DNA from: DASWHK01 sp036398215
GTDB lineage: Bacteria > Acidobacteriota > UBA890
Assembly: GCA_036398215.1 (NCBI GenBank)
Contig: DASWHK010000283.1
Span: forward strand, 1-6,479
DNA length: 6,479 bases
Direction: 5' to 3'
The position numbers were made by a program, and so were the translations under genes. Below the pieces are notes generated by a model that did not search any database, was not told the origin of the DNA, and saw only the letters and a program-made list of their open reading frames with translations. This document shows positions 1 to 5,053 of the stretch, one piece after another (position 1 is the first letter of the stretch; every line of letters starts with the position of its first letter).

Positions 1-542
1 GGCTGGTAGCGGAACATCAGCAAGGCGTCGTCGCGGTCGAAGTAGACCCGGTAGGGACGGCCGGCGCGGATCTTTCGCAGGTTGAAGCGCGGGCGCGCCG
101 CGGCGGCAATCTCGTTGACCAGGTCGGAGTCGACCCCGGCCGCCATCAGCACCCCGGCGAACGTGTCGCCGGCGGTGAACTCGCCTTCGACCGTGCGGTA
201 GGCCGTCTCGGCGAGCACCAGCGGCCAGGGCGGGGGCAGGGGAGGCACCGGGAAAACCGGGAAGGACGCCGCCACGGCCGTCGCCGACGGCGGCGGCTCC
301 GGCTGACGGCACGCCATTCCCCCCATGACCGAGAAGCCGGCGATGGCCAGAACCGAAAGGGCCACCCCGGCGCGGGCGATTGGTTGGCGCTGGACCGCGA
401 TCTGGAGAGTCAGGCGCATCCGGTGCGGGTGTCGGTTCTGATCAGTCAGAAGATCGCAAACTGGGGGAGCCCTGCGACCGCCGGACTCTAGCCCGGAACC
501 GCAGGCGCCCGCAACCGCAAATTCCGCCCGGCCTCGAGGCAT
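1..542 (-). CDS. M23-family peptidoglycan metallopeptidase, N-terminal part (partial, cut by window edge)
   Basis: The reverse strand encodes 180 residues before the window ends. The segment from about residue 114 (TAYRTVEGEFTAGD) through GVLMAAGVDSDLVNEI, RPRFNLRKIRAG and RPYRVYFDRDD matches the OapA/LysM-like domain that precedes the zinc peptidase domain in M23 (lysostaphin-type) endopeptidases, which cut peptide cross-links of murein. The catalytic HxxxD and HxH motifs would lie outside the window, so activity cannot be checked. A hydrophobic stretch at about residues 58-77, ending GGMAC, is an uncleaved anchor or signal peptide; it is a poor lipobox. A Pro-rich linker (about 81-106) follows. 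The start at 542 was chosen because AAGGAGG lies 6 bases upstream. The in-frame ATG at 419 has no ribosome site but would put the hydrophobic segment at a normal signal-peptide position. The gene is divergent from a lytic transglycosylase gene. The family call rests on recall of family sequences, not on a search. Confidence 0.78.
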   Translation of the reverse strand, partial: MPRGRAEFAVAGACGSGLESGGRRAPPVCDLLTDQNRHPHRMRLTLQIAVQRQPIARAGVALSVLAIAGFSVMGGMACRQPEPPPSATAVAASFPVFPVPPLPPPWPLVLAETAYRTVEGEFTAGDTFAGVLMAAGVDSDLVNEIAAAARPRFNLRKIRAGRPYRVYFDRDDALLMFRYQ

Positions 543-548
543 CGCCTT

Positions 549-555
549 CCTCCTT
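549..555 (-). promoter_or_regulatory. Strong Shine-Dalgarno site for the M23 peptidase gene
   Basis: The reverse strand reads AAGGAGG here, followed by a 6-base spacer (AAGGCG) and ATG at 542-540. It is the best ribosome binding site in the window and is the main reason for placing the start at 542 rather than at the ATG at 419. Confidence 0.7.
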
Positions 556-670
556 ACGCCGAACCTCGCCCGTTGTGGCGTCCGCAAGATGACCCGGATC
601 TCTGACTCAGGACACTGGCGAGGCCCTGTTGGAACCACGCCCTCGTAGCCCGATCTTCGCAAGGCTTGTC

Positions 671-700
671 TTGCGATGCGCCCGTCGCCGTTGCTATAAG
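671..700 (+). promoter_or_regulatory. Predicted sigma70-type promoter of the lytic transglycosylase gene
   Basis: TTGCGA (671-676, 4 of 6 matches to TTGACA) is separated by 18 bp from TATAAG (695-700, 5 of 6 matches to TATAAT). Transcription would begin at about 706-708. A possible GTG start at 700 would overlap the -10 element, which supports the downstream ATG at 757 as the true start. The prediction is by consensus only. Confidence 0.55.
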
Positions 701-705
701 TGGGG

Positions 706-730
706 ATGCGCGGGGGTGGCTCCCGCGCAT
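706..730 (+). promoter_or_regulatory. Perfect 9-bp stem-loop at the predicted 5' end of the lytic transglycosylase mRNA
   Basis: ATGCGCGGG (706-714) and CCCGCGCAT (722-730) are exact reverse complements around the 7-base loop GGTGGCT. The stem begins where transcription from the TATAAG promoter is predicted to start. It is followed by the pyrimidine run TCCTCCTCCCC (731-741), which could pair with the GGAG ribosome site at 747-750. It could be an mRNA-stabilising 5' hairpin, a translation control element or an operator; the sequence does not decide between these. Confidence 0.45.
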
Positions 731-746
731 TCCTCCTCCCCAGCGT

Positions 747-750
747 GGAG
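747..750 (+). promoter_or_regulatory. Shine-Dalgarno site fixing the lytic transglycosylase start
   Basis: GGAG lies 6 bases before ATG 757. The alternative in-frame starts at 700 and 706 have no such site, and translation from them would add a non-signal-like N-terminus in front of the signal peptide. Confidence 0.6.
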
Positions 751-756
751 AATGTC

Positions 757-2061
757 ATGCGGACCCGCTCGCCCGTACTCGCGTCCTTGACTGCGGGCGC
801 GGGTATGTGGCTGGCGGCGGCGAGCTCCGGGCTGGCGCCGGCGACGCTGCCGGCCGCCTCCGGCAACGCCGCCCAAGCCGCCCCCGCCGCGCAGACGCCC
901 GGCCCGCGCCCACCCCTCGAGGTGCTCGGCGTCGGCGCCCTGCAGCTCGACGACTTCTCCCCGGCGTTCCTCGGCATCTACCGCAAGCTGATGGAGATCG
1001 AGGACCGCATCTCGGTCCAGGCTCGCCGATACGGGGTCGACTACGACCTGGCGCGGGCCCTCTGCCTGTACGAATCGGGCGGCAACGCCAACCTGACCTC
1101 TTGGGCCGGCGCCGAGGGCTACTTCCAGGTCATGCCGGCGACCCGCCGGCTGCTCGGCGTCGCCGACAACATCGAGGCGGGCATCAAGTATCTCGCCCAG
1201 CTCGTCGAGCGGTTCGAGCGCGAGGATTACGCGTTGGCGGCCTACAACGGCGGCCCGGGCAACGTCGGCCAGAACCGGCCGATGCGCCTCGAGACCTTGC
1301 AGTACGTCCTCGGGGTGGGGCATTACCGAATGATCCTCAAGCTCTACGAGGAGCCCATCCGGCGCTACGCCGGCGAGCTCGCCCTCGAGATCGCCCGCGA
1401 GGATGACGATTGGTGGACGGTATCGCGGCGGCTCGGCGTTCCCCTGGTGCACCTGCGCCTCTACAACCCCTATCTCGGGACTCGCGACCTGCACGCCGGG
1501 GCCCTGATCGCTTACCCGGTGGCGCCCCGGGCCGACCTCTATCGGATCGACCACGAGGCCGTCTATTACCGCAGCCGCATCGGCGACAACTACTTCGGCA
1601 TCGCCTTCGCCTTCGAGGTCGAGCTCGATGCCCTGCGCGGCAGCAACAACCTCTGGCACTTGCAGACGCTGCCTCCCGGCATGGAGCTCAAGCTGCCGCT
1701 GTACTGGGTGGCCGAGAACGACGACGACGAGCCCCGCCTGGAGCCCGAGATCGTTCGCCACACGCTGGCCGCCGGTCAGACGATCGAGGATCTCACCGGG
1801 ATGTTCGAGACCTCGGCGTGGCGCCTGATCCGCGACAATCACCTCTGGGACGAGCAGCTGCCCGCGGCCGGCAGCGTTCTGCAGGTGAAGGTGCAGCCGC
1901 CGAAACCGCTGTTCACCGAGCACACGGTGCAGAGCGGCGAGAACCTGACGCTGATCGCCGGCCGTTACGGCACCTCGGTGCGGGCCATCCAGCAGGCCAA
2001 CAACATGGGCAACCGCACCGTGATCCGAGTCGGCGAGCAGCTCCTGGTGCCGGCGCGCTGA
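757..2061 (+). CDS. Exported LysM-containing lytic transglycosylase (MltD-like)
   Basis: The product is a 434-residue murein hydrolase predicted to cleave the MurNAc-GlcNAc bond with formation of 1,6-anhydroMurNAc in the periplasm. Residues 1 to about 34 form a Sec-type signal peptide (MRTRS, then a hydrophobic Ala/Leu core). The SLT fold spans about residues 75-205. ALCLYESGG carries the presumed catalytic Glu106, followed by GAEGYFQVMPAT and ALAAYNGGPGNV, the usual SLT motifs. The C-terminus (about 389-434, HTVQSGENLTLIAGRYG to GEQLLVPAR) is a clear LysM peptidoglycan-binding repeat. Three stretches at about 219-254, 269-316 and 333-379 look like degenerate LysM units. Length and order agree with MltD (452 residues in E. 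coli, SLT plus LysM). There is no lipobox cysteine at the signal end, so it is probably periplasmic rather than a lipoprotein. It is divergent from an M23 peptidase gene, and a promoter and ribosome site lie upstream. Confidence 0.92.
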   Translation: MRTRSPVLASLTAGAGMWLAAASSGLAPATLPAASGNAAQAAPAAQTPGPRPPLEVLGVGALQLDDFSPAFLGIYRKLMEIEDRISVQARRYGVDYDLARALCLYESGGNANLTSWAGAEGYFQVMPATRRLLGVADNIEAGIKYLAQLVERFEREDYALAAYNGGPGNVGQNRPMRLETLQYVLGVGHYRMILKLYEEPIRRYAGELALEIAREDDDWWTVSRRLGVPLVHLRLYNPYLGTRDLHAGALIAYPVAPRADLYRIDHEAVYYRSRIGDNYFGIAFAFEVELDALRGSNNLWHLQTLPPGMELKLPLYWVAENDDDEPRLEPEIVRHTLAAGQTIEDLTGMFETSAWRLIRDNHLWDEQLPAAGSVLQVKVQPPKPLFTEHTVQSGENLTLIAGRYGTSVRAIQQANNMGNRTVIRVGEQLLVPAR

Positions 2062-2097
2062 GCCGGCGCGAGTCCTGCACGCGGCCCAGCCCGCGTG
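2049..2097 (+). terminator. Weak hairpin pair after the lytic transglycosylase gene (possible terminator, no U tract)
   Basis: GCCGGC at 2049-2054 can pair with GCCGGC at 2062-2067 across the stop codon. A second stem, CACGCGG (2078-2084) with CCGCGTG (2091-2097), has a 6-base loop. Only two T residues follow the second stem, so a classical intrinsic terminator is not supported. Rho-dependent ending is as likely. Confidence 0.3.
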
Positions 2098-2169
2098 GTT
2101 AGGGGACGGTCGGCGAGCCTGCGCCGTTCGAGACGGGCTCCCTGTTGGACGTAGATCGCCGTGTGCATC

Positions 2170-2221
2170 GGGGCGCGGGGTTGCCCGCGGGGGCTGGGGC
2201 CAAGGTCGGGGAAGGTCGGGG
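2170..2221 (+). other. Putative G-quadruplex-forming G-rich tract
   Basis: Six runs of at least four G occur in 52 bases on the plus strand: 2170-2173, 2177-2180, 2189-2193, 2196-2199, 2208-2211 and 2218-2221. The intervening loops are 2 to 8 bases long. This satisfies the usual pattern for an intramolecular quadruplex with four-tetrad potential. A competing hairpin, CGCGGG (2174-2179) with CCCGCG (2184-2189), overlaps the first three runs. The tract lies downstream of the lytic transglycosylase stop and upstream of the Fur-like site. No function can be assigned from sequence. Confidence 0.45.
2202..2221 (+). repeat. Two-copy 10-bp tandem duplication
   Basis: AAGGTCGGGG occurs twice without interruption (2202-2211 and 2212-2221), and a looser GGAGGTCGAGG follows at about 2227-2237. 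It supplies the last two G runs of the G-rich tract. It may be a small slippage duplication. Confidence 0.7.
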
Positions 2222-2277
2222 TTGGCGGAGGTCGAGGCGTTGGGAAGGGCTTTGGCGTGCGTGCTGACCTGAGTTAG

Positions 2278-2292
2278 TGATAATGATTCTTA
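2278..2292. promoter_or_regulatory. Fur-box-like site
   Basis: TGATAAT-G-ATTCTTA matches 12 of 14 specified bases of the 7-1-7 Fur consensus TGATAAT-N-ATTATCA; the left half is exact. The site sits in an AT-rich island inside very GC-rich sequence, which makes chance less likely. It lies about 80 bp upstream of the TATAAT element of the cytochrome c gene, further than a typical overlapping Fur operator. Control of that gene, or of an unseen transcript, is therefore inference. Confidence 0.45.
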
Positions 2293-2372
2293 TGGAAACT
2301 TTTTGCGCGTGATCCAAGGACGCGCGCCCCAGCCGTCGCTCCACGGACCATCCACGTCCCACCCCAGCAGCG

Positions 2373-2378
2373 TATAAT
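2373..2378 (+). promoter_or_regulatory. Predicted -10 element of the cytochrome c promoter
   Basis: A perfect TATAAT stands in a GC-rich context, 71 bp before the start codon. No good -35 hexamer is found at 16-18 bp spacing (the sequence there is ATCCAC-like). The promoter may be weak, activator-dependent or misread. A transcript would start at about 2385. Confidence 0.45.
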
Positions 2379-2433
2379 CACTGAAGTGGTCGCAGTGCGT
2401 CGGCGCGGCCGACCCGACCAACTGCTGCGAATC

Positions 2434-2440
2434 AAGGAGA
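2434..2440 (+). promoter_or_regulatory. Shine-Dalgarno site fixing the cytochrome c start
   Basis: AAGGAGA lies 8 bases before ATG 2449. It rules against the longer reading from GTG 2386, which would place 21 Arg-rich residues before the signal peptide. Confidence 0.75.
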
Positions 2441-2448
2441 CTCCCGCC

Positions 2449-2880
2449 ATGCGTTCGACCGCCCCGTCCCCGTTCCTGGACCGACTGCTGCCCGTCCTCG
2501 CCCTTGCCGGCCTCCTGGGCCTGACGAGCGGCCTCGCGGCCGCCACGGTGACGTTGGCCCAAGAGGGCGCTCCCGCGGCGCAGACGCTGGAGCAGGGACG
2601 GACGATCTACGGCGAACAGTGCGAGTCTTGCCACGGCCCCGAGGGCAAGGGCGACGGCCCCGCCTCCCGCTTTCTCGATCCTCCGGCCCGCGACTTCACG
2701 TCCGGCGACTGGCGCCACGCCACCGACGGCACGGTCGAGAACGTCGCTCGGGTCGTCCGTGAAGGCGTCGACGACACCGGCATGACGCCCTTCGCCGACC
2801 TCCTCGACGAGGAGCAGACCAACGCCGTTGCCGCCTACGTCGTTCACGTGCTGGCCAAGAAGGAAGGCGGCGGCCGCTGA
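2449..2880 (+). CDS. Exported monohaem c-type cytochrome
   Basis: This 143-residue protein is predicted to act as a periplasmic electron carrier or as a small cytochrome subunit. Residues 1 to about 37 are a Sec signal peptide (basic start, core PVLALAGLLGLTSGLAAA, end near LAQEG). The mature part holds one haem site, CESCH, with Cys58 and Cys61 for thioether bonds and His62 as an axial ligand. GKGDGPAS follows, and GMTPF, where Met112 is the likely second axial ligand. The final helix (EEQTNAVAAYVVHVL) is typical of class I cytochrome c. Size and order fit a single cytochrome_CBB3/class I domain. No oxidase, reductase or dehydrogenase partner is next to it, so the partner is unknown. It has its own promoter element and a strong ribosome site. 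The rho promoter starts about 20 bp after its stop. Confidence 0.93.
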   Translation: MRSTAPSPFLDRLLPVLALAGLLGLTSGLAAATVTLAQEGAPAAQTLEQGRTIYGEQCESCHGPEGKGDGPASRFLDPPARDFTSGDWRHATDGTVENVARVVREGVDDTGMTPFADLLDEEQTNAVAAYVVHVLAKKEGGGR

Positions 2881-2898
2881 TCATCCAGGCAAGGGGTC

Positions 2899-2928
2899 TT
2901 GACACGTCCGCCGGCGGCTGCCCACAAT
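2899..2928 (+). promoter_or_regulatory. Predicted sigma70-type promoter of the rho-lemA-DUF2207 operon
   Basis: A perfect TTGACA (2899-2904) is followed after 18 bp by CACAAT (2923-2928, 4 of 6 matches to TATAAT). Transcription would start at about 2934-2936. A 10-bp palindrome, CCGCCGGCGG (2908-2917), sits in the spacer and might bind a regulator, but such palindromes are common in GC-rich DNA. Confidence 0.6.
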
Positions 2929-2934
2929 AGACGA

Positions 2935-3041
2935 CGGTGGCGCGCTTTTCCGACTCTCGCGCGCCTGCCGGCACCCTCCCGAATCTCCGTCCGGCGCCTC
3001 GTCCCGATGCCTTCTCTCCTCTCCACACAGGTCTGTGTCCC
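2935..3041 (+). promoter_or_regulatory. C-rich, G-poor rho mRNA leader (candidate Rho-utilisation/autoregulation region)
   Basis: From 2941 to 3041 I count C 48, T 24, G 21 and A 8, a C:G ratio above 2, unlike the genes around it. C-rich, G-poor unstructured RNA is what the Rho primary site binds, and rho leaders in enterobacteria are autoregulated by premature termination. A CT-only run (3011-3024) is followed by an inverted repeat, ACACAG (3025-3030) with CTGTGT (3033-3038), directly before the start codon. The ribosome site is weak (AGG at 3029-3031). Autoregulation here is inference. Confidence 0.45.
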
Positions 3042-4484
3042 ATGAACGAGCGCAGGCGCCGTCCCCGACGACGGCGCGGACGGCGCAGTAACCGCACCGG
3101 CGGTTCCTCCTCCAACCGCGACCCGCAGCAACAACAGCAGCAACAGCAAGCCCAGCAAGCACCGCAGCGCGGGCCCGAGATGATGGTCGACGAGGAGCCT
3201 GACGCCGCCCACGACGACCTCCATACCGTTTCCGAGCTCGTCGACCTGCGCCCCGCGGAGCTCCTTGAGATCGCCCAGGAGGTGGGCCTCGCCGACGTCG
3301 CCCAGACGATCTCCCAGCAGGACCTGATCTTCGAGATCCTCAAGGTGCAGGCCAAGGACAGCGGCCTTCTGTACACGGAGGGCGTCCTCGAGGTGCTCCC
3401 CGACGGCTACGGCTTCCTGCGGGCCCCGAAGTTCTCGTACCTGCCCGGCCCCGAGGACGTCTACGTGTCGCCGTCGCAGGTCCGCAAGTTCTCCCTGCGG
3501 ACTGGCGATACCCTCTCGGGCACCATCCGCACGCCGAAGAGCGGCGAGAAGTACTTCGCGCTGGTGCGAGTCGACGCCATCAACTTCGACCCGCCGATCC
3601 TTGCCCAGCAGCGCAAGCACTTCAAGAACCTGACGCCGCTGCACCCGGAGGACCGCATCCGGCTGGAGCGCGGCAAGGAGGACATCGCGGCGCGGGTCCT
3701 CGACCTGTTGACGCCGCTCGGCTTCGGCCAGCGCGCCATCATCGTCTCGCCGCCGCGCGCCGGCAAGACCTTGCTCTTGCAGACGATCGCCCGCTCCCTC
3801 GAAGACAACCACCCGGACGCCTACGTGATCGTCCTGCTCATCGACGAGCGCCCCGAGGAGGTCACCGACATGCAACGCACGGTCGCCGGCGAGGTCGTCT
3901 CATCGACCTTCGACGAGCCGGCCACCCGCCACGTCGCCGTCGGCGAGATCGTCATGGAGAAGGCCCGGCGGCTGGTCGAGCACGGCATCGACGTGGTGAT
4001 CCTGCTCGATTCGCTCACCCGCCTGGCCCGGGCCCACAACACGGTCACCCCCACCTCCGGGCGCGTGCTGAGCGGCGGCGTCGACGCCAACGCCCTGGAG
4101 AAGCCCAAGAAGTTCTTCGGCTCGGCCCGCAACATCGAGGAGGGCGGCAGCCTGACGATCATCGCCACCGCCCTGATCGAGACCGGCAGCCGCATGGACG
4201 AGGTGATCTTCGAGGAGTTCAAGGGCACCGGCAACTCGGAGATCGTGCTGGACCGCAAGCTGGCCGACAAGCGCATCTTCCCGGCCATCGACATCAACCG
4301 CTCCGGCACCCGCAAGGAGGAGCTGCTGCTCGAGCCCGCCGAGCTGCAGCGGGTCTGGATGCTCCGCAAGGCCCTCGCCGCGGTGCAGTCGGACGAGGCC
4401 ATGGAGCTGCTGATCAAGCGCCTCGGGCAGACCAAGAACAACAAGGAGTTCTTGACGACCCTCAGCGAGACCGGCGTCTCGTAG
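3042..4484 (+). CDS. rho: Transcription termination factor Rho
   Basis: This is the hexameric ATP-dependent RNA translocase that ends transcription; it has 480 residues against 419 in E. coli. Residues 1 to about 60 are an added tail: Arg-rich (3-18), then eight Gln (29-36) and acidic residues. The Rho N-terminal helical domain covers about 64-105 and the cold-shock RNA-binding domain about 112-185, with RNP1-like DGYGFLR (121-127). Motor motifs are all present: Walker A SPPRAGKT (236-243; E. coli has PPKAGKT), Walker B LLIDERPEEV with Asp268/Glu269, LLDSLTRLARA, the Q-loop TSGRVLSGGVDANAL, the R-loop region GTGNSEIVLDRK, and the Arg-finger region NRSGTRKEE (419-427). ATG 3042 was chosen over GTG 2937 because the predicted transcript begins at about 2935. 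Its TAG stop shares the G with the lemA start, so it heads a coupled operon. Confidence 0.98.
   Translation: MNERRRRPRRRRGRRSNRTGGSSSNRDPQQQQQQQQAQQAPQRGPEMMVDEEPDAAHDDLHTVSELVDLRPAELLEIAQEVGLADVAQTISQQDLIFEILKVQAKDSGLLYTEGVLEVLPDGYGFLRAPKFSYLPGPEDVYVSPSQVRKFSLRTGDTLSGTIRTPKSGEKYFALVRVDAINFDPPILAQQRKHFKNLTPLHPEDRIRLERGKEDIAARVLDLLTPLGFGQRAIIVSPPRAGKTLLLQTIARSLEDNHPDAYVIVLLIDERPEEVTDMQRTVAGEVVSSTFDEPATRHVAVGEIVMEKARRLVEHGIDVVILLDSLTRLARAHNTVTPTSGRVLSGGVDANALEKPKKFFGSARNIEEGGSLTIIATALIETGSRMDEVIFEEFKGTGNSEIVLDRKLADKRIFPAIDINRSGTRKEELLLEPAELQRVWMLRKALAAVQSDEAMELLIKRLGQTKNNKEFLTTLSETGVS
3126..3149 (+). repeat. CAG/CAA repeat encoding eight glutamines in Rho
   Basis: Eight CAR codons in mixed order (CAG and CAA interspersed) encode Gln29-36, with further Gln at 38, 39 and 42. 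Mixing of codons lowers the chance of pure trinucleotide slippage and hints that the amino acid tract is maintained. Confidence 0.8.
4466..4481 (+). promoter_or_regulatory. Hairpin covering the ribosome-site position of lemA
   Basis: CGAGAC (4466-4471) and GTCTCG (4476-4481) are exact complements around the tetraloop CGGC. The stem ends three bases before the lemA GTG at 4484, where a Shine-Dalgarno site should be, and no such site is visible. Ribosomes finishing rho would open it, giving translational coupling. This role is inferred. Confidence 0.45.
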
Positions 4485-5053
4485 TGATCGCGGCCGCCGT
4501 GCTCCTCGTCGCCTTCGCCGTCTGGGTGGCCTGGATCTACAACGGCTTCATCAAGCTGCAGCAGCGGGCCCACCAGGCGTGGTCGGACATCGACGCCCAG
4601 CTCAAGCGCCGGCATGACCTGGTGCCGGCCCTGGTCGAGACCGTCAAGGGCTACGCCGGGCACGAGAAGCGCACGCTGGAGGAGACCGTGAAGCGCCGTT
4701 CCGCCGCGGTGGTGATGCAGGGCAGCGAATGGGACGCTATCAACCGCACCGAGCGCGAGAACCTACTGGCGCGCTCGCTGCGCGGCCTGTTCGCCCTCGC
4801 CGAGGCCTATCCGGACCTCAAGGCCAGCCAGCGGTTCGGAGACCTGCAGCAACAGCTCGCCGACATCGAGAACGACCTGCAGCACGCCCGGCGCTACTAC
4901 AACGCCGTTGTGCGCGACCTCAACACGGCGCTCTCCAAGTTTCCCAACCTGCTGGTCGCCCGCTTCTTCGCTTTCCGGCCCCGCGAGTTCTTCGAGCTCG
5001 ACAGCCCGCTGGAGCGCCAGGCCGCGGTGGTGGACCTGGGGACCGCGTCATGA
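4484..5053 (+). CDS. LemA family membrane protein
   Basis: This 189-residue protein starts with one membrane helix (about residues 2-19), so it is probably anchored in the inner membrane with the remainder, a helical bundle, outside. Family signatures are clear: AWSDIDAQLKRRHDLVPALV (32-51), ETVKGYAGHE (52-61), the run YPDLKAS with DLQQQLADIEN (about 99-130), and RRYYNAVVRDLN (136-147). The C-terminus, with FFAFRPREFFEL, is also as expected, and the length is normal for LemA. The exact biochemical role of LemA proteins is not established. The gene starts with GTG whose first base is the last base of the rho stop, with no ribosome site, so translation is probably coupled to rho. It ends in an ATGA overlap with the DUF2207 gene. 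A later in-frame GTG at 4499 is less likely. Confidence 0.93.
   Translation: MIAAAVLLVAFAVWVAWIYNGFIKLQQRAHQAWSDIDAQLKRRHDLVPALVETVKGYAGHEKRTLEETVKRRSAAVVMQGSEWDAINRTERENLLARSLRGLFALAEAYPDLKASQRFGDLQQQLADIENDLQHARRYYNAVVRDLNTALSKFPNLLVARFFAFRPREFFELDSPLERQAAVVDLGTAS

Larger units (their letters stand above)
2062..2448. other. 387-bp non-coding region between the lytic transglycosylase and cytochrome c genes
   Basis: I find no believable gene here: the open frames on either strand are Arg/Pro-rich, lack ribosome sites and resemble no family. The stretch holds a hairpin just past the upstream stop, a G-rich tract with a tandem duplication, an AT-rich Fur-like site, a C-rich stretch (about 2310-2370) and the promoter and leader of the cytochrome gene. 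Its base composition shifts from G-rich to AT-rich to C-rich along its length. Confidence 0.7.

Noticed and set aside
700..756. Upstream GTG start for the transglycosylase
   Set aside because: It overlaps the predicted -10 element, has no ribosome site and would hide the signal peptide.
694..1923. Open frame of 409 codons antisense to the transglycosylase gene
   Set aside because: It is the mirror of a GC-rich coding frame, has Val/Ala/Gly/Arg-rich low-complexity content, no family resemblance and no ribosome site. The plus-strand gene has clear motifs.
2049..2097. Intrinsic terminator after the transglycosylase gene as a confident call
   Set aside because: Stems exist, but only two T residues follow, so it is kept only as a weak terminator candidate.
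2099..2362. Small minus-strand gene in the 387-bp gap
   Set aside because: It has no ribosome site, Arg/Ser/Pro-rich random-looking content, and crosses the Fur-like site and G-rich tract.
2908..2917. CCGCCGGCGG palindrome in the rho promoter spacer as an operator
   Set aside because: Short GC palindromes are expected by chance here, and no second copy or known regulator motif supports it.
2937..3041. Upstream GTG start giving Rho 35 more residues
   Set aside because: The predicted transcript starts at about 2935, which leaves no room for a ribosome site. The extra residues are unlike any Rho, and ATG 3042 begins a plausible tail.
2844..3875. Open frame of 343 codons antisense to rho
   Set aside because: Its Leu run is simply the reverse reading of the poly-Gln tract. 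No motif is seen, and rho is certain on the other strand.
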